From the NCBI GenBank assembly GCA_000818945.1, contig KN805376.1, positions 387,121 to 451,120 of the forward strand: 64,000 bases of DNA, read 5' to 3'. Under the pieces are notes generated by a model. That model was not told where the DNA came from, ran no database searches, and saw only the letters and a list, made by a program, of their open reading frames with translations. This document shows positions 28,378-36,941 of this stretch, one piece after another. Source of the stretch: Schizochytrium sp. CCTCC M209059 (lineage: Eukaryota; Sar; Bigyra; Thraustochytrida; Thraustochytriidae). The first letter of the stretch is position 1, and each line of letters starts with the position of its first letter. The position numbers were made by a program, and so were the translations under genes.

Positions 28378-29913
28378 ATGAGGATCTTGGCGCTGCATGG
28401 CTGGCGCACGAACAAGGAGGTGCTCAACTATCAGCTTGGCGGTCTGACGCGTGCGTTCAAGGACACGGCCGAGGGAAATGCAGAAAAAGTGACGATCGAG
28501 TGCCTCAATGCCCCCCGTGATGCCAGCGGGCCGCCTTACCCTGAAGTGGCGCGATTCTTTGGCGAGAACGAGGCGTACTTTGAGTGGTGGGATACGGAGA
28601 AGCTCGACGACGGAAGCAGAATCTGCCACGGCATGGATGAGGCTGTTGACTTTGTTCTCGAACACGTCCGCTCAGAAGGCCCTTATGATGCTCTGCTTGG
28701 ATTCTCGCAGGGCGGCGCGCTCATCTCTTACATCCAGGCTCGCATCGAAGAGGATCCGATGCTCTTGCCCATGCACTTGCGCTGGCGGTGCAACATCTTT
28801 GTTGCCAGCGTGCCCATCTATGACAAGGAGCGAAGGACCACTTACTTTGAAGACGAGGCCGCGACAGCGCGTCGCGGAAAACTTTGTCCTTCCTTGCATC
28901 TTATTGCCGAACGCGATCCTTTCAAGGAGCAATCGGAGATCCTCTATCGCCTGTACAAGGATGCTGCCCCCGACACGACCACTCTCATTGAGTATCCCGA
29001 ACCACACCTTCCGCCTACTTGGCGCAACTCCTCTGCACAACTTTTGCGTGCTGCGAGGTCCTTGCGTCGGATCATGAAACGAAAGTTGTGGTGGACATTC
29101 GACTTTGATGGCGTTTTGTGCCACAGTGCGCGGGAGACTTGTCTCTCTGGTCTTCGTGCTGGCCACGCGCTGCTGCCAGAAGTATTCACAGCTGATATCC
29201 TGCAAGATAATGATGAACTTGTGGAGATCTTTAAGGAAGAGGCGCGCCCTCTCCTCGAGCACGGCTTTCACTCAATCGTGCTCTCGTACATGCTGCTGTC
29301 CCGCGTGCAGGACGCGGATGGTAGCCAGGTCGATCTTTCCGGAGCGCTTGCCCAGGTCAATGAGGTTGTGCGGAATCAGGGCTTCGAGCCGCCCATGTCT
29401 GAGCTTGCGGAACGCGGCGTGTCAGAGGCGGACCTCAAATCCGCCATGCGCCAGGCTCGCGATGACTGGATCGAAGAGGACCTTGAAGGCTGGCTCGGCG
29501 CCAACGAGTACTATGAGGTAGCCGTGCGCGCTGTCTCGAAGCTACTTGCTGCCAAAGAGCCTGTGTACATTATCACGACCAAACACCAAGACTATGCCAT
29601 TCGCCTGCTTGAACGTGCAGAATTGGAAATTGCAGCGGACCACGTGTACGGAGCTGGCATGGGGGCGAAAGAGGAGGTGCTCGACAAGCTCGCCAACGAG
29701 CACGCGGACAGGACGTGCTTTTTCATTGAAGATCGCGTCGGTACGCTCGAGCGTGTGGCGCCAATTCTTGCGCGTCCTTGCCGTCTTGCCTTTGCACAGT
29801 GGGGCTACAATACGGAGATTGACGCTGCGACTGCGCGTCGCGAACATTTTGAAGTATTGAGCGATCAGATCAAGCTAGCGGACCTGATTCGGGCTCAACT
29901 AAAGTTGTCATAG
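28378..29913 (+). CDS. FSH1-type serine hydrolase fused to a HAD-like domain
   Basis: The 511-residue protein joins two enzymes. Residues 1-225 match the FSH1/ovarian-cancer-gene-2 alpha/beta hydrolase family: start RILALHGW, nucleophile elbow GFSQGG (S110), acid ERDP (D180) and PEPHLPP (H210). Residues about 235-511 match the HAD superfamily: motif I DFDGVLCHS (D242, D244), motif II IITTK, motif III lysine in GAKEEVL, motif IV IEDRVGTL. The HAD part, with its VYG.G and QWGYNT segments, resembles a plant, algal and cyanobacterial HAD family. All catalytic residues seem intact, so the product could be bifunctional (esterase plus phosphatase); the substrate is unknown. The frame is continuous across the junction, with no sign of an assembly join. 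Confidence 0.85.
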   Translation: MRILALHGWRTNKEVLNYQLGGLTRAFKDTAEGNAEKVTIECLNAPRDASGPPYPEVARFFGENEAYFEWWDTEKLDDGSRICHGMDEAVDFVLEHVRSEGPYDALLGFSQGGALISYIQARIEEDPMLLPMHLRWRCNIFVASVPIYDKERRTTYFEDEAATARRGKLCPSLHLIAERDPFKEQSEILYRLYKDAAPDTTTLIEYPEPHLPPTWRNSSAQLLRAARSLRRIMKRKLWWTFDFDGVLCHSARETCLSGLRAGHALLPEVFTADILQDNDELVEIFKEEARPLLEHGFHSIVLSYMLLSRVQDADGSQVDLSGALAQVNEVVRNQGFEPPMSELAERGVSEADLKSAMRQARDDWIEEDLEGWLGANEYYEVAVRAVSKLLAAKEPVYIITTKHQDYAIRLLERAELEIAADHVYGAGMGAKEEVLDKLANEHADRTCFFIEDRVGTLERVAPILARPCRLAFAQWGYNTEIDAATARREHFEVLSDQIKLADLIRAQLKLS

Positions 29914-30118
29914 ATGAGAGATTTGCTTTTTCTTTTCTTCTTGCCTGCCTCCCTTTTTGGCTGCGAGTGTGCGCGGGCACAGACCTTCTTCGTCGCGTGC
30001 TTAGCGCCGAGATCAGGACAAGATCAGTAATTTTTTTTTATAGTTTTGTAGTCTTCTGTCGACTCTTCTGTACAGTTACGTGCATCAATCAATTCATTCG
30101 CATTTTCTACATGAGATT

Positions 30119-33100
30119 CTAGACCGTTGTCAGGTTCTGCCGCCGCTTGTTTGCGGAATCGCCGTCATCATTTTCCACATCGCTGTCCTCGAGGTCGATC
30201 TCGACGACATCGGAAGCACTTGATGCCTTGTCGGAAAATTTGCCGCGGCCCGCGTCATTAGCATCATCGTCCTCTTCAGCCTCGGAATCTCCGTCGTCAT
30301 CCTCGCCGTCGCCGTCCTCGGAATCCTCGTTCTCCTCATTGTCGTTGTCGTCATCATCCTCGGGAGCCTCTTCGTTTTCGCTCTCGCTGTCGCTTTCGCT
30401 TTGGGGACGCTCGTTGCGAGCCTTGCGAGGAGGCGAAGCCTTGGTAGGCGTTCCCTTTGTGTCGGCATCCTCTGTTGTGACGTCGCTCTTGTTGCAGCTT
30501 TCCTCGGCGGCCTTCTTTTCAGCGTCCAGCGCTGCCTTGCGCGCAAGAGACTCACCATCGATGGCTTGACCAAAAACAAAGGAGACGAGGCCGGCTCCAG
30601 CCTTGCGCAAAATGACATCGTCGACAGAATCACTCGTAATATGATGCGACCACTCGAGTAAATCACCTTCATTAGGAAGACTGATTTGAACAGCATCAGC
30701 GGGAACTTCGGGCGGTGGATTATGGGCCTCGCCCTTGCCAGAGATACATGCGCGCTTCATTCGCCGAACAAGAGGTCTGCGTTTGTTCGCCCCTGCCGCA
30801 GTCGGGCTTCCAACAGTTGGCCTTTCCGCTGAGGCGGCAGCTGCTTTTTTCGCATCTTCGGCGTCAACTTTAGCGGCACGGTCGAGGTCGACCTTGAGTG
30901 TCTGCGAGGCAAGTCGAGCGGGATCACAGCGCGTGCATTTGTACTTGTCGTGCGTATCCGACACTGTATCTTCGCGCAGAGTAAAGAGATCCTTGAGCTC
31001 GGTGACGCTGATCGCGCTCTCAAGGGATTGCTCCTCGGCTACAACGCTCTGCAGTCCCTCCTTGGAAAGCTGACGCTGAAAGACCTTTTCTTCGATCGTT
31101 CCCGTGGCAAGAAATCGGTATACGTAGCAGCGCTTCTTTTGGCCATCGCGCCACACTCGAGCGGCGGCCTGCTTGTCTGTCGCGGGATTCCAGTCCGGGT
31201 CAAAAAGAATGAGTCGATTCGCGCCAATCAGGTTCAGTCCGCATCCGCCAGCCCGTGAGCTAAGCAAAAACACAAAGACGTCGTCGGTGGGATCGTTTAG
31301 ACGATCCACCATGGCTTGGCGTCTCTTGGCGGATGATCCACCGTCGAGACGAACGAAAGGAAAGTCGTTTTCCGAGCACAGCATGGAGAAGAGATCAAGC
31401 GTCTGCGTATAGTTGGAAACAATCACCATTCGATCGTCCGTCTCATTACGCAAACGCTGCAAAAGACGCTGACAGAGCAGGAATTTGCCAGACCATTCGC
31501 AATTGGAGTGCTTGGAAGAATAGCCAGCTGACTCTACAGCGGAAGCACCGCGACCTCCTCGCCGACTGCCGCCGCTCGATGCGCCAAAACCTGGCGGAAA
31601 AAACTGGTTAATGTCATCCAGTCCGTATCCGACCTTTTTCGTGCGGGCGCGCTGCTCCTTGTACATGGACGAGGGCTGGTACAGAAGCTGAGGATGGTTG
31701 CAAAGCTTTTTCATGGCGTTGATAGATGCAAGCGCCTGGGCGGGAATCTTGGGAACGGCGACAGCGGTACCATCTCCAGCGGCCTCGGCCGCAGCCTTGG
31801 CGGCCTTGGTTTCCTCGTACTGACTGACCTTGCTGAAAATCATGTGGTTGTACATGCGTTTCTGCATATCCGTCATGTATACGCAAACGACCTGCGTTAG
31901 CTTTGGCGGCAAATGCTTGGATAGCAGCGAGTTCGTCCGTCGAAGAATGAAGAGATTGACAATGTCCGAGAGTTCTTGGCTCCGCGCCTCGGAGAGACGC
32001 ACTTCCTCGTCTGAAGCGTCTGGCTCGCGTCCCGTGAGGATCGGGTTCTGAAATTTCTTGCGGAACTGGGAGACGGTGCCGAGCACGCGGGGATTGCAAA
32101 AGTTGACCATGGCGTAGAATTCTTCGAGGTCATTTTGCATCGGCGTTCCACTCAGGAGCACGCGACGACGTGTGTGCAAGAGGTCGAGAGCTTTGCTTGT
32201 CTGGGTCTGGTCGTTCTTGAGCCGGTGCGCCTCGTCGCAAATGAGAAGATCGCACGCCGTCTCGCTTTTGAAGCTCGAGGCGTTGAGCCGAAAGGTGTCA
32301 TAGCTGATGACGAGGACATCGTATTGACGCGTATCTGTAAAGGCGCGGATACGCTTCTCATTTTCGGACTTTGATGACTCGGCTAGAGCCAGCGTACGTA
32401 CACGTCCTTTGAGCCATTTTTCGATCTCATTGTCCCAATTCCGAACGAGACTGGTGGGGGTGACAACAATGACTCTCCGCGCAAGAGGCTTTTCCTTCTC
32501 TAGACCTTGTCGCAGCGCCGTGTACAAGAGAGTGATGGACTGTAGCGTCTTGCCAAGACCCATGTCGTCGGCGAGAATGCATCCGCACCCGTCGAATTCG
32601 CGCAGACCTGCAATGCACTCGAAAAGGAATTGGATGCCCTCGCGCTGATGCTCGCGGAGAAACTTGCCCACCACGGGCTCGACGATAACCTTATGGTCAT
32701 CGGTGGGGCTCTCGTACAGCACGACGGGGTCCTTTTCATACTTTTCAAAAAGTTCGTCCTTGACGTCTTCAAAGCTTCCGGACCCCGAATCGGATCCGTC
32801 GTCACCTGCGAGTCGCAATGGCTTATACTTGGCCGACGGTGCGCCAAGTTGGATGGGCTTCATACGGCGTACGCCAAGGGATTTACGCCCAACGTTGCGT
32901 TGCCCGAGACCAACTTCAGAGGCAGGCATGCGCCAACCTTTGGGTAACGGCGGGCGAAAGGGTCGTGCAAGGACGCTCTGCGGCACGGCTAGGAAGCGGA
33001 GCACGGGGGCGCGATGGACGACAACGTCGCCGTCTTGCATGGCCTTTTCATTGAATCTTCGCGAGGCGTCCTGGCTGAGACCGTTGTCGCTCGCGCCGGA

Positions 33101-33160
33101 GTCACGGCCCTCTTCAAGGGCGCGCTTCTTCGCCACGCTCGGCGCCCCGGACTTGCGCAT
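30119..33160 (-). CDS. RAD54: DNA repair and recombination ATPase RAD54
   Basis: This is a SNF2-family translocase that works with RAD51 in homologous recombination by remodelling D-loops and nucleosomes. The 1013-residue product has a basic N terminus and the RAD54 lead-in (VLYESP, then LREHQREGIQFLFEC). It has Walker A in DDMGLGKT (residue about 200), a DEAH box in LLICDEAHRLKND (about 303-315), SGTPMQND, and the C-terminal helicase lobe with ARVWRDGQKK (about 670). A CTRC pair after HDKYK fits the RAD54 C-terminal zinc-binding region. The last 130 residues are an acidic, Ser-rich tail longer than in animal RAD54. Most RAD54 proteins have DEGH rather than DEAH. The start is the first ATG (33160); the frame continues upstream only to a TTG, and a stop lies beyond that. 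Confidence 0.93.
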   Translation of the reverse strand: MRKSGAPSVAKKRALEEGRDSGASDNGLSQDASRRFNEKAMQDGDVVVHRAPVLRFLAVPQSVLARPFRPPLPKGWRMPASEVGLGQRNVGRKSLGVRRMKPIQLGAPSAKYKPLRLAGDDGSDSGSGSFEDVKDELFEKYEKDPVVLYESPTDDHKVIVEPVVGKFLREHQREGIQFLFECIAGLREFDGCGCILADDMGLGKTLQSITLLYTALRQGLEKEKPLARRVIVVTPTSLVRNWDNEIEKWLKGRVRTLALAESSKSENEKRIRAFTDTRQYDVLVISYDTFRLNASSFKSETACDLLICDEAHRLKNDQTQTSKALDLLHTRRRVLLSGTPMQNDLEEFYAMVNFCNPRVLGTVSQFRKKFQNPILTGREPDASDEEVRLSEARSQELSDIVNLFILRRTNSLLSKHLPPKLTQVVCVYMTDMQKRMYNHMIFSKVSQYEETKAAKAAAEAAGDGTAVAVPKIPAQALASINAMKKLCNHPQLLYQPSSMYKEQRARTKKVGYGLDDINQFFPPGFGASSGGSRRGGRGASAVESAGYSSKHSNCEWSGKFLLCQRLLQRLRNETDDRMVIVSNYTQTLDLFSMLCSENDFPFVRLDGGSSAKRRQAMVDRLNDPTDDVFVFLLSSRAGGCGLNLIGANRLILFDPDWNPATDKQAAARVWRDGQKKRCYVYRFLATGTIEEKVFQRQLSKEGLQSVVAEEQSLESAISVTELKDLFTLREDTVSDTHDKYKCTRCDPARLASQTLKVDLDRAAKVDAEDAKKAAAASAERPTVGSPTAAGANKRRPLVRRMKRACISGKGEAHNPPPEVPADAVQISLPNEGDLLEWSHHITSDSVDDVILRKAGAGLVSFVFGQAIDGESLARKAALDAEKKAAEESCNKSDVTTEDADTKGTPTKASPPRKARNERPQSESDSESENEEAPEDDDDNDNEENEDSEDGDGEDDDGDSEAEEDDDANDAGRGKFSDKASSASDVVEIDLEDSDVENDDGDSANKRRQNLTTV

Positions 33161-33364
33161 CTTCACCTTCTCCTTTTCCTTCTCTTTCGTCTCCTTCCTT
33201 CCTCCCTTTTCCTCCCCAGCGCGCGCCGGCAACAGGATATCACCCGGACTTCGCTGCGCCGCAACTCTTCACGTGACTGCTCCGCTGGCCCCGCGCCTCG
33301 CCGCGCTGCTGCGCGTCTCCAACGCCTTTTTCACCCTGTGCGGTTCCGCGGCTCGGGCCCGTCG

Positions 33365-33454
33365 NNNNNNNNNNNNNNNNNNNNNNNNNNNNNNNNNNNN
33401 NNNNNNNNNNNNNNNNNNNNNNNNNNNNNNNNNNNNNNNNNNNNNNNNNNNNNN
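33365..33454. other. Assembly gap (90 N)
   Basis: A run of 90 undetermined bases next to a GC-rich hexamer tract. The true length is unknown; a repeat expansion or strong secondary structure is the likely cause. Confidence 0.99.
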
Positions 33455-33469
33455 CCCCCGCCCGCCCGT

Positions 33470-33505
33470 CGCGCTCGCGCTCGCGCTCGCGCTCGCGCTC
33501 GCGTC
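33470..33505. repeat. GCTCGC hexanucleotide tract
   Basis: About six copies of a GCTCGC unit directly beside the assembly gap, so the tract may extend into it. Confidence 0.8.
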
Positions 33506-34402
33506 CACGCTTGCGGCCGCGCTCGGCCTGCGCGTCTCCGCGTACGTCCGTGCGGCGCGCTCGCGTTGCGCGTTCCAAGTTGCTTTCGGGTTTTGAAGAG
33601 GGCTCGATTTTGAATTTTTTTTTTCCTCGCTGCCCGTTCATTCATTCCTCACGGCGCCGCCGCAAATTTCAAAATTTGTTTCACTTGCGCCGCCGCGGCA
33701 CAGTGCGGCCCGCCGCCCGCGCCACTGCAGCAAACCCAAAGCGCACTTGCGCGGCCGCCCGCGCAAGTGCAGCTTCGCGCACCGGGCCCTCGCGGCCGTT
33801 CCCTCCCTCCTCCCTCCCTCGGCTACTACGGCGCGGCAGAACGGAGACGCCGCGCTCGAGCCTCGAGAACCGCGCTCCTTCAGGCAGCCGCTGCAGCTGC
33901 ACCCGAAGAACTTGAGCGGCGGCGGCTGTGGCGGCGGCGGCGGCGGCGGCTGCCGCGCCTGCGGCTGCGGCCACAAGGGGCCGGCCACGCGGCAGCGACG
34001 GAGTGGGGCAGAACGCGCGCGCGCGTTGCGGAGGCGAAGAGGTTAGGGACCTTTACGGACGCAAAAAGCCGTTCTCTCGGAGGTGGAGTGATTCGCACGC
34101 CGCGGCGAGGGTCCGCTTCGGTCTCTTGAAGGGACATGACAGCGAGGCGGCGGAGAGTGAGTGAGGACTTGCAGCTGCAGCCCGCCTGTCCTTCGTGAAG
34201 AGCACGTAGCCAGTATATGGGTTTCACTGGTTAGTACTACGTATATAATATTTAGACCCTATTCTGTGTCTGTGTCTTCAGCGGCAGGTTGGCGTCTGCG
34301 TGTTTTGTTGCGATGCGACTGCCTGCCATCACCATTGGTGGATGGTTCCTTCTCCCCTTTTCGATCGTTCTCGATCATGAGAATGTCGAAGAGCCTTTTT
34401 TC

Positions 34403-34420
34403 GGGGGGGGGGGGGGGGGG
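34403..34420. repeat. G18 homopolymer
   Basis: Eighteen consecutive G residues in the upstream region of the thioredoxin-like gene. This could form a G-quadruplex and is prone to length error. Confidence 0.85.
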
Positions 34421-34725
34421 ACTCTTTAGCTGTAAGTAAAGATTAGGCCTACAACCGTTCATACGTTGACCCCGAATTTATTCATGATCAATAAGCGAGA
34501 GACACGCGGAGCAAACGCCAACGAGAATGATTATCCGGCATATATGTCTCTGTCTTCATTTTTGCGTTTCCGGCAGAGGTTTGTTTCCTTATTGATGATG
34601 ATCTTCTTCGTTTTCCACCGCCTGCGAAGTTCGACCTGCAATAAAACTTGGGCAAAACGCAAAAACAGAAAGAGGGAAAGACAGAGAGACAGGAGGAGGC
34701 GCCGCGCTTGGGGCGGGTGCGCTCG

Positions 34726-35895
34726 ATGCCGCCGTATGAGACCCAAGCATGGAATGATAACGCCCGTTGCCACCGCCGCCGCGGTCGCCGCGAAGGCACG
34801 TTGAGGCAAAACGAGCCAACGGCCTCCTCCATAGATGATGATGATCTCAGCGATGCCGCACGACGACCAAACGCGCGACGGCTACCAAGTGCGCAACGAC
34901 AACGATCAAGTACGCGAAGCAAAGGCTCGCTTGTGTTATGGGCGACACTCGGCCTGCTCGTGGCATTGGCATCAATAACCGGGGCAGTGACACCCTTGAG
35001 TCGTGGCGGCAAAGAAGATCTCGAAACGGCTACGGAGGCCGACCTAGCCGCAACGCGCCTTCGACGTGATGTAGGCCAACAAGACCTTGAGGACTTTTTC
35101 GCACTGCAGCCACGCGACAATGTGAAAAGGGCAGCATATGTTCTATTTTGCATGAGCGACGTGAGCCACCTTGAGAGGGATTTGCGCGCGGTGCAAGCAA
35201 GTTGCGACCTGGACACGCAGAATCGCGGGCAAAATCCATACCTTTTTACGGGCGTGGCCGACGCGCGTCGAAGTTATGCGCTTGTGCAAGCGCATGGCGT
35301 GGTGAGTTTCCCGTCGATGGTCTTGTTCACTCGCGGTCCGGGCAAGAGCTTTGTTCTAGAAAGTGAGCTCGTGCAAGGCTCTGTCGACGGTCTCTCGGCA
35401 CCTTATCTCATTGAACTTGTGAACAGAAAAGTAGGGTCTTTGGCGCAGATCTGGAAAGTGGAAACGATCGTTACCGCGCTCGAGATCAACACGTATGATA
35501 TTTTTGTGGAAAATCCTACGTCCGCAACTTTAGCGGTTCTCTGTTGCGGGGGCAGCGTGTCAGAGTCTGCCGTAACAGATGGTCTTGCACGTCTTGCTGC
35601 TCGACGCAACCTTGGGACGCTTCGACTTGCTGTTGCGAGCGACCCTTTATTATGTGAGCGCTTTCAGATCACCCCTGGTGTGGCTGCGGCCATTTATTAT
35701 GGTCTCGGAAGCGCCAAAAGACCGGTACTCGTGGCTTCAACGGAGCATGCAGCGAGTGCCGATGCGCTTGTTCACAATTTGGAGGTGTTTCTGGACGATG
35801 TGAATAGCGCTTCCAAGGCTAACTCGGGCATTGATGATACCAACACTGCTCACCTGGACGTTGGTAAGATTGACGACGCCTGTGACGTCGAGTAA
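34726..35895 (+). CDS. Membrane-anchored thioredoxin-fold (PDI-like) protein, no CxxC
   Basis: The 389-residue product has a basic N terminus, a single hydrophobic segment at residues about 67-91 (SLVLWATLGLLVALASITGAV) that should act as a signal anchor, and two predicted thioredoxin-like folds. The first (about 105-250) has the beta strand AAYVLFCMS where the active-site motif would follow, and the cis-proline segment VVSFPSMVLF with a downstream G of the thioredoxin fold. The CxxC is absent (SDVSH instead), so disulfide exchange is not expected. The second (about 270-365) is weaker. The topology suggests a lumenal chaperone-like or scaffold role in the secretory pathway. No KDEL-type retrieval signal is visible. 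The start is ATG 34726; upstream the frame is open only to a TTG. Family-level assignment is moderate. Confidence 0.75.
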   Translation: MPPYETQAWNDNARCHRRRGRREGTLRQNEPTASSIDDDDLSDAARRPNARRLPSAQRQRSSTRSKGSLVLWATLGLLVALASITGAVTPLSRGGKEDLETATEADLAATRLRRDVGQQDLEDFFALQPRDNVKRAAYVLFCMSDVSHLERDLRAVQASCDLDTQNRGQNPYLFTGVADARRSYALVQAHGVVSFPSMVLFTRGPGKSFVLESELVQGSVDGLSAPYLIELVNRKVGSLAQIWKVETIVTALEINTYDIFVENPTSATLAVLCCGGSVSESAVTDGLARLAARRNLGTLRLAVASDPLLCERFQITPGVAAAIYYGLGSAKRPVLVASTEHAASADALVHNLEVFLDDVNSASKANSGIDDTNTAHLDVGKIDDACDVE

Positions 35896-36248
35896 GCAAA
35901 ACATGTTTTCATATTTTTTCCACCTCTCTCATCAGCCATCTTTCTCTCCTACCTTTAGGCTTCTCCTTGGCATGGCGCGCGATGGCGCGTGCCCAAAACT
36001 CCAGCCTTCTTCTTCTATACGTACGTACTACCACTACACATTTCCGAGAGCCTGGCTGGACCCCCTGAAATCATTCAGTCGCCAAACCTCGACCTTCCTC
36101 AACCGACGCTGCAGTGCACGGGGCCATCATGTCGGTTCTCTCACCTCGGCGCCGCAACTTGGCTTCCTCACCTATGGCTCCTCATCCTCCGCACACGCGC
36201 TTGGGCTTCACACCGCCCGCGGAGCCAGATGGTCTAGGCCCTAGTGTA

Positions 36249-36308
36249 TATACGTATACCATGGTTTGCCAGAGGACGTCTACCATGGTACCATCCACGG
36301 TACCGTGG
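36249..36308. repeat. Cluster of short perfect palindromes
   Basis: TATACGTATA (36249-36258), TACCATGGTA (36281-36290) and CCACGGTACCGTGG (36295-36308) lie within 60 bp. The word TACCATGGT also occurs at 36257 and 36281, with TACCGTGGT at 36301, giving imperfect direct repeats 20-24 bp apart. Confidence 0.7.
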
Positions 36309-36352
36309 TACCACCGAAGTCTACTAGGAGATAGGCTAGATAGGCAGACCAG

Positions 36353-36378
36353 GATCGATCGATCGATCGATCGATCGA
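36353..36378. repeat. GATC tetranucleotide microsatellite
   Basis: About six GATC units; a second GATC/AATC tract follows near 36658-36680. Confidence 0.85.
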
Positions 36379-36494
36379 CCAGCGAGGCGCGGCCAGAGCC
36401 GACCCGCGGCGGCGCGAGGGCGCGCAGGCGAGGCCCGCGCGGCGGACGCGCAGGCGGGCAGGCAGCTCGGCGCGCAGGCAGGCAGCTCGTCCGG

Positions 36495-36520
36495 CCGGCA
36501 GGCAGGCAGGCAGGCAGGCG
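36495..36520. repeat. GGCA tetranucleotide microsatellite
   Basis: About six GGCA units leading into GGCGGGCGGCGG. Confidence 0.8.
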
Positions 36521-36941
36521 GGCGGCGGGATCTCGTTGTGGCGACAGGCGCGGCGAGGCGAGTCGAGGCTGGGTTTGAACTCGGATCACGGGCTGAGGCT
36601 TTGGTTTGGCTCTGGAGTATCTCAAACTATCTATATCTATCTATCGATTCGATTGACCGATCGATCGATCAATCAATCAGCGGTCTAGTCCGACAAGCCG
36701 AGCGCGCGGGCGCGCGGAGCCGCCGCGGAGGACGCGCAGCGCCGCCGCGGCCTCTGGCCTCTGTGCCGCTCTGTATCTTCTCTGGCGAGCATCGATAGGT
36801 AGAGGGCGAAGCCAAAGCCCCGCGCGGGGGCTGTGCGACTCAGGCGAGGCGTCCCGTCACGCACGCGCGCAACGGCGACTCCGCTAGCGGGCGCGCGGAG
36901 GAGGGGGCGCTCTTGCGGCGGACGCTCACTCGGGGGTCGAG

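Larger units (their letters stand above)
33161..34725. other. Divergent region RAD54/thioredoxin-like gene, with assembly gap
   Basis: These 1.57 kb hold an N gap, a GCTCGC hexamer tract at 33470-33505, GGC triplet runs near 33920-33960, three CACTTGCG-type elements between 33683 and 33770, TACTACGTA at 34235-34243, an 18-base G run and TAGGCCTA at 34444-34451. Frames across the gap are repeat products. I see no gene. Confidence 0.6.
35896..36941. other. Repeat- and palindrome-rich upstream region
   Basis: About 1 kb before the SCAMP/cNMP gene. It holds CTAGGCCCTAG at 36234-36244, a cluster of palindromes at 36249-36308, GATC repeats at 36353-36378, GGCA repeats at 36495-36520, CTAT repeats near 36627-36645 and more GATC/AATC units near 36658-36680. 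A frame from 36114 to 36578 begins protein-like and then reads into the repeats; I do not call it. The region is probably promoter and 5' leader. Confidence 0.55.

Noticed and set aside
33240..33645. Several reading frames crossing the assembly gap
   Set aside because: They consist of undetermined residues plus Arg/Ala repeats from the GCTCGC tract.
36114..36578. Possible short gene or upstream exon starting at 36114
   Set aside because: The first 40 residues look protein-like, but the frame then reads through the TATA palindromes and GATC/GGCA microsatellites. No splice evidence links it to the SCAMP/cNMP gene.
36565..36600. tRNA-like internal B-box (GGGTTTGAACTCGG)
   Set aside because: I could not fold a cloverleaf around it, and no A-box lies at the proper distance.
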